Shown: positions 60,601-64,000 of the stretch, one piece after another
How the letters are laid out: each line of letters starts with the position of its first letter
Position numbering within the stretch: the first letter of the stretch is position 1
Assembly: GCA_033297075.1 (NCBI GenBank)
Contig: MU858208.1
Coordinates: 24,721 to 88,720, forward strand
Source: Rhypophila decipiens
Taxonomy: Eukaryota > Ascomycota > Sordariomycetes > Sordariales > Naviculisporaceae
Length of the DNA: 64,000 nucleotides
Reading direction: 5' to 3'
Position numbers and translations under genes: made by a program
Notes under the pieces: model-generated
The model's input: only the letters and a program-made list of their open reading frames with translations
The model's database searches: none
Told to the model about the DNA's origin: nothing

Positions 60601-62917
60601 TGCTAGTCGTAGCGAGGTTTGACCGCCACGTGCTGATGGCCGGGTACCTAGTCTTTGGAGGAGCGGGAATGCGTTGCACCAGCACATCCAGGCCTGAGCA
60701 CATCTCTAACAAGACATCGACGTTCTAGCCACCAGAGGAACCCAATCCTCTGTCCTTGACACTGCTAGCCCACCGAGAGGAGGTCATGTTCTGAAGTTTC
60801 CTGTCAGCGTTCGGAAAGGCATCGTCAAGGAGGTTGAAACACCATCGGAAATTTCAGGCCTGGACACTTCAACTTTAGCAGCGGTGAGTACCAGGTAAGA
60901 GCCCTTGTCGAACCTCCCAACTGGCCTATAGTGGGTTCGGGAAACGGCTGTCTCCGACATTTCCGATCTGCTTCCTGTTGGTGAGTTAGTGTCTAAACAT
61001 GAGAATGCACGCAGCGCGGGGTTTGACTTATCCTCTACCAAGAGGGGCTATCCTACCGCCATTTCTGGAGGCAGGATAGCCAGGACCACCTCCCACGAGG
61101 CCCGTCCCTGTCCAACTGATCGACCACAAGAAGCAAAGCCCCTCTTCAGGCCTCGGATCAGAACATGTTTGCGAAACAAGATTCCATACCGGACAAGCAC
61201 GAAGCTTTGACTCCAACTCAGGATGGGTCCCAGTACGGCCTCGCTCCGTCAAGCATGCCCCTCTCCCAGAAACTGCAGGCGAGGTATTGGTTCCGATGAT
61301 TCACAAGCTGTCCGAACCACAACATCCCATCCAAACAGATACCCGCCGTCTTCAGTGTCGCCAATGCCAAACTCGGCAGCCCTAACTTCAGTTTGGACAC
61401 CGGTCCCCAAGCCAAGCCAATCTCTCCGTGTGTTTTGCACTGCCAACATGGACTGGTTTTTGATTCCCCTCCCTTGTTGCCAGGAACCGGCAAGAAAGAA
61501 GAGGCGTTATCGCACGGCCAAAATACATCCTCAAAAAACCGTGCTGTCGTCTTCAACCAAGGCCTTTTCAGGCCCTGACAAAGGAAGGTGCGTCAATGCT
61601 TTTCAGCAAAGCCGCGGGGTGTTTGGCGTCCAGCTCTTTGTAGGACATGGCCTACTAGAGCCAGTTAATGCGCCTGGTCGGACCCATGAATCATGGCACG
61701 TCGATCTTGTGGACCGAGCATGGATCTAAGAGCCTGGGCCTCGGCGGGCTGGAAACATTGACCGCGTACTGACCGAGTTGGAGGGTTCCGAAAGCGTGAC
61801 AACATGGCATGGCTTAACATGCCGAAACTCTCCGTATGAAGCCGGACAGCCCTCGCTCACCTAGGTGATTCCGGCGAGGCGAAGCAGCCGACGGGACAAT
61901 GAAAGTTTGACTTGTTCGTATGGAGCCAATGTTGCGCTCTCCCTCGTCACTCCACGCAGGTATAATTCCTTGACCTCGCGGGTATGCCACCGGCATCCTC
62001 AGATCAGTCCTGATTGACCAGAGTTCGAGTTCCAGCTGCCTTAGCCCGACGAGCGGCCTCAGGCCAGAGGCTCTCACCGTTTAGACTCATGGAACCAAGG
62101 CATTCGCGCATCGAGTGATGTCTGGAGCTTCTCCCGGCCGGTCAGCCTCGGCACCAGTGCTCCGTCTTACCACTTTTCAGCGGCGTCGACATCGCGCCGA
62201 TGAGTCTGGCGTAGAAGGCAAGGTGAATGACTATGGGCGCAAGACTTGGAAACCAAAAGGATACTTAGGGTTAAGTTCCGAGACCAATTCACTCAACGGG
62301 GCTGGATTCAATGCCGGACACAATAATCCACTCGCGGCAGCTTGAGTAATTCCCGATACGGGTTCAAAACTGCGACGTATTGTGGTGCACCAGCCCCAGA
62401 GAGCGGTCGGTGAGGACATTCTTTTCAGAAAATCAGAATCGGAGAACTGTGGGGCAGGCGACGTGCAACAAGTGTCGCTCACGAGGAGCGAAAGACTGGA
62501 GCTTGAACTTGGGGATCTCGGCGACGCGAACTGTTAATTCTGGCTGCATAGAACGAGCTGTAAGACTGGAAATTAGTGACATCTCGGGCGGATAATCTCA
62601 GGATGTGGTGTGATGAAGTTGGAGACAAATTGTGAGTGTCGCAGAATGTTGGTTGCTTGGTGTTTCGAGCACCAGGTGTGGTTGAGCACCGCCCTTTTGT
62701 ACCTTGCCAAGACGCGCTGGAAATGGTTGGTTGCCCCACCAATGTCGCGGCACCCCTGTCGCGTTTTCTCGCCATCGCGAAGTCACGGGTGCGGGTAGGG
62801 CCGCAGTGCCCCACATTGTTAAGTCAGCAGCGACGGTCGGGTCTCCTGTCGTCATTGGTGGGGTGGGGTCTTCGCCTCAGGCAGCAAGGTTCCTCCAACG
62901 CTGCAACACCCAAACTC
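57604..62917. other. Gene-poor region before the AT-rich tract
   Basis: 5.3 kb without a supported gene. It holds the 3' UTR of the gene at 57084, a TACCTACC-type motif cluster (listed), and from about 59 kb many mid-length overlapping frames on both strands (up to 168 codons) without domains. One minus-strand frame, 62433-62582 (49 aa), has strongly C/G-ending codons like the real genes, but it is too short and lacks a partner exon. Decayed gene copies next to the RIP-like tract are possible. Confidence 0.5.
58271..58760. repeat. Cluster of TACCTACC / GGTAGGTA and TACGTAC motifs
   Basis: Within about 490 bp the tetranucleotide-like units TACC, TACG and GCCT recur in both orientations (for example CGTACGTACCTACGTACC near 58275, CCTGCCTACCTA near 58309, CAGGCAGGTAGG near 58364, AAGGTAGGTAGGTGAG near 58401, GGCAGGCAGGCAGGCA near 58466, AGGTAGGTACCTATG near 58725). 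The density is far above the rest of the window. Function unknown. Confidence 0.65.
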
Positions 62918-64000
62918 TTAATTAAAAACGAACTTTATCACGGCTTTATAAGCACCAATCTATCACGGTTTAGATGAAACAAAGCTTTTATTGTTTATAT
63001 AAGAGGTGAATTATAGATAAGATCTCTATATAACTAAGCTATAATATACCAAAGAGAGAAGAGTACAGACCATTTATATAGCCTAATAATTGTGAGGATC
63101 GTATAGAGGAACAACCACCCTATACACCCTCATACGTACTATACATACCATTTACTTGATTGGATCTTCCAATCAAGTCTAGTTGCTCTTTTGGGCTATG
63201 TTACGTAGTGGTGTGGTATGTCACAATCGTTACAATAATCTATTCTATTAACTTTATAATATCTTTTATAATATTTTCTTATAATTAAAGTTTTTCTTAT
63301 TAAAATATACTAATTCTTTTTATAATAAACTCTTAAAGTTCTCTAGACTATAATACTATATTTAAATATAGATTACTATTAAGAATAGTCTATATAACGT
63401 TACTTTATTTTTATAAAAAGGATATAAACTATATTATAAATACTATAAGATTATTTATGTATATCATTAATAAAATTATTTTATTCAACAATAATTTAAG
63501 TATTAAGAAAGGCTAATAAAATATAATTATTATCAACGCTATATATAGTTAATTATTTTGAATACTTAAATAATTATTAATATAATTAAATTTAAATTAA
63601 ATATACTAATAATTAGTATAATAAGTATAAGTATAATATTATCCTTCTCTATTATAATTATAATAATTAGATTAATAAAAAGGAATTTAGTATTAAGAAT
63701 ATATATTTTAAGAAAAAGTTCTTATAGTAACTTATAAAATATATATAAAAGATAAATATATTTATATAAAAGTTTATAAAAACTCTTAGTATTTGTATTA
63801 TTATTAGTATAATTATATTAATAGTAAAAACTTTAAAAAATATTCTTTTATAATATTTTTATATATTTCTGATTTAGATTTTTAATAATTATATTTATTT
63901 AAGTTCTTTTTAGTACTTGAATAGTACTTTTAAAAGAAATAATAAATTTAAGAATTTTAAGAATAGAAATAATAATATTATTATAGTTAATATGTATTTT
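62918..64000. repeat. RIP-like AT-rich tract
   Basis: Base composition changes over a few hundred bases from roughly even GC to overwhelmingly A and T. From about 63230 to the window end, TA, AT, TT and AA steps dominate and C/G are rare, with stops in every frame and no ORF. This is the expected footprint of repeat-induced point mutation acting on a transposon or other duplicated sequence, or the edge of an AT-isochore, centromere or subtelomere. The original element cannot be identified by eye. Confidence 0.85.
63154..63178. repeat. Perfect 10-bp hairpin at the start of the AT-rich tract
   Basis: ACTTGATTGG and CCAATCAAGT pair perfectly around a 5-nt loop. It sits about 50 bp left of the point where composition becomes extremely AT-rich, so it may mark an element end, but this is not shown. 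Confidence 0.7.

Noticed and set aside
61218..61729. Opposed frames of 112 (-) and 168 (+) codons
   Set aside because: Mutually overlapping on opposite strands and without recognisable motifs; at most one could be real and neither has support.
62433..62582. 49-codon minus-strand frame with strongly biased, gene-like codons
   Set aside because: Too short, no donor site at its end and no partner exon found; may be a fragment of a decayed gene but cannot be supported.

Overview
The window is nuclear DNA of a filamentous ascomycete (Pezizomycotina, most likely a Sordariomycete; no species is claimed). The evidence is short spliceosomal introns (52-97 bp in all but one case) with GT-AG ends and CTAAC/CTGAC-type branch points, ascomycete-type orthologues of RAD3/XPD, PRMT5, PRP43 and SmF, and a right end with the AT-saturated base composition left by repeat-induced point mutation (RIP).

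There are two kinds of compartment. A compact housekeeping island at about 25.9-51.3 kb holds nine genes in alternating convergent and divergent pairs: TFIIH helicase RAD3 (+), an NRAMP metal transporter (-), a CaCA-family cation exchanger (+), a DDHD-domain lipase (-), an AT-hook protein (+), a three-module GPI-anchored wall protein (-), SmF (+), PRMT5 (-) and PRP43 (+). Three of these (SmF, PRMT5, PRP43) belong to the Sm-snRNP/spliceosome pathway. NRAMP and the exchanger share one 2.1-kb divergent intergenic region and both predict metal-ion transport.

Around this island lie long stretches with few or no genes. The segments at 1-9.0 kb and 10.3-25.9 kb flank one three-finger C2H2 transcription factor gene with a well placed TATA box. 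The segments at 51.3-57.1 kb and 57.6-62.9 kb flank a small cysteine-containing conserved-looking gene of unknown function. Short random open frames abound there, but apart from a possible exon set at 55.9-56.5 kb none looks coding.

Non-genic structure worth attention: a 160-bp MITE with a TA target duplication 18 bp past the PRMT5 stop codon; an 80-bp GC-rich near-perfect palindrome, also between TA dinucleotides, in the divergent promoter of the lipase and AT-hook genes; a degenerate tRNA-like sequence near SmF; a cluster of TACCTACC-type motifs at 58.3-58.8 kb; and the RIP-like AT tract from about 62.9 kb to the end. I found no CRISPR array, rRNA, intact tRNA, intact transposon or recognisable biosynthetic cluster. 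No clearly novel multi-gene system is visible; the best single candidate for something undescribed is the triplicated cysteine-module GPI protein at 40.8-41.9 kb.
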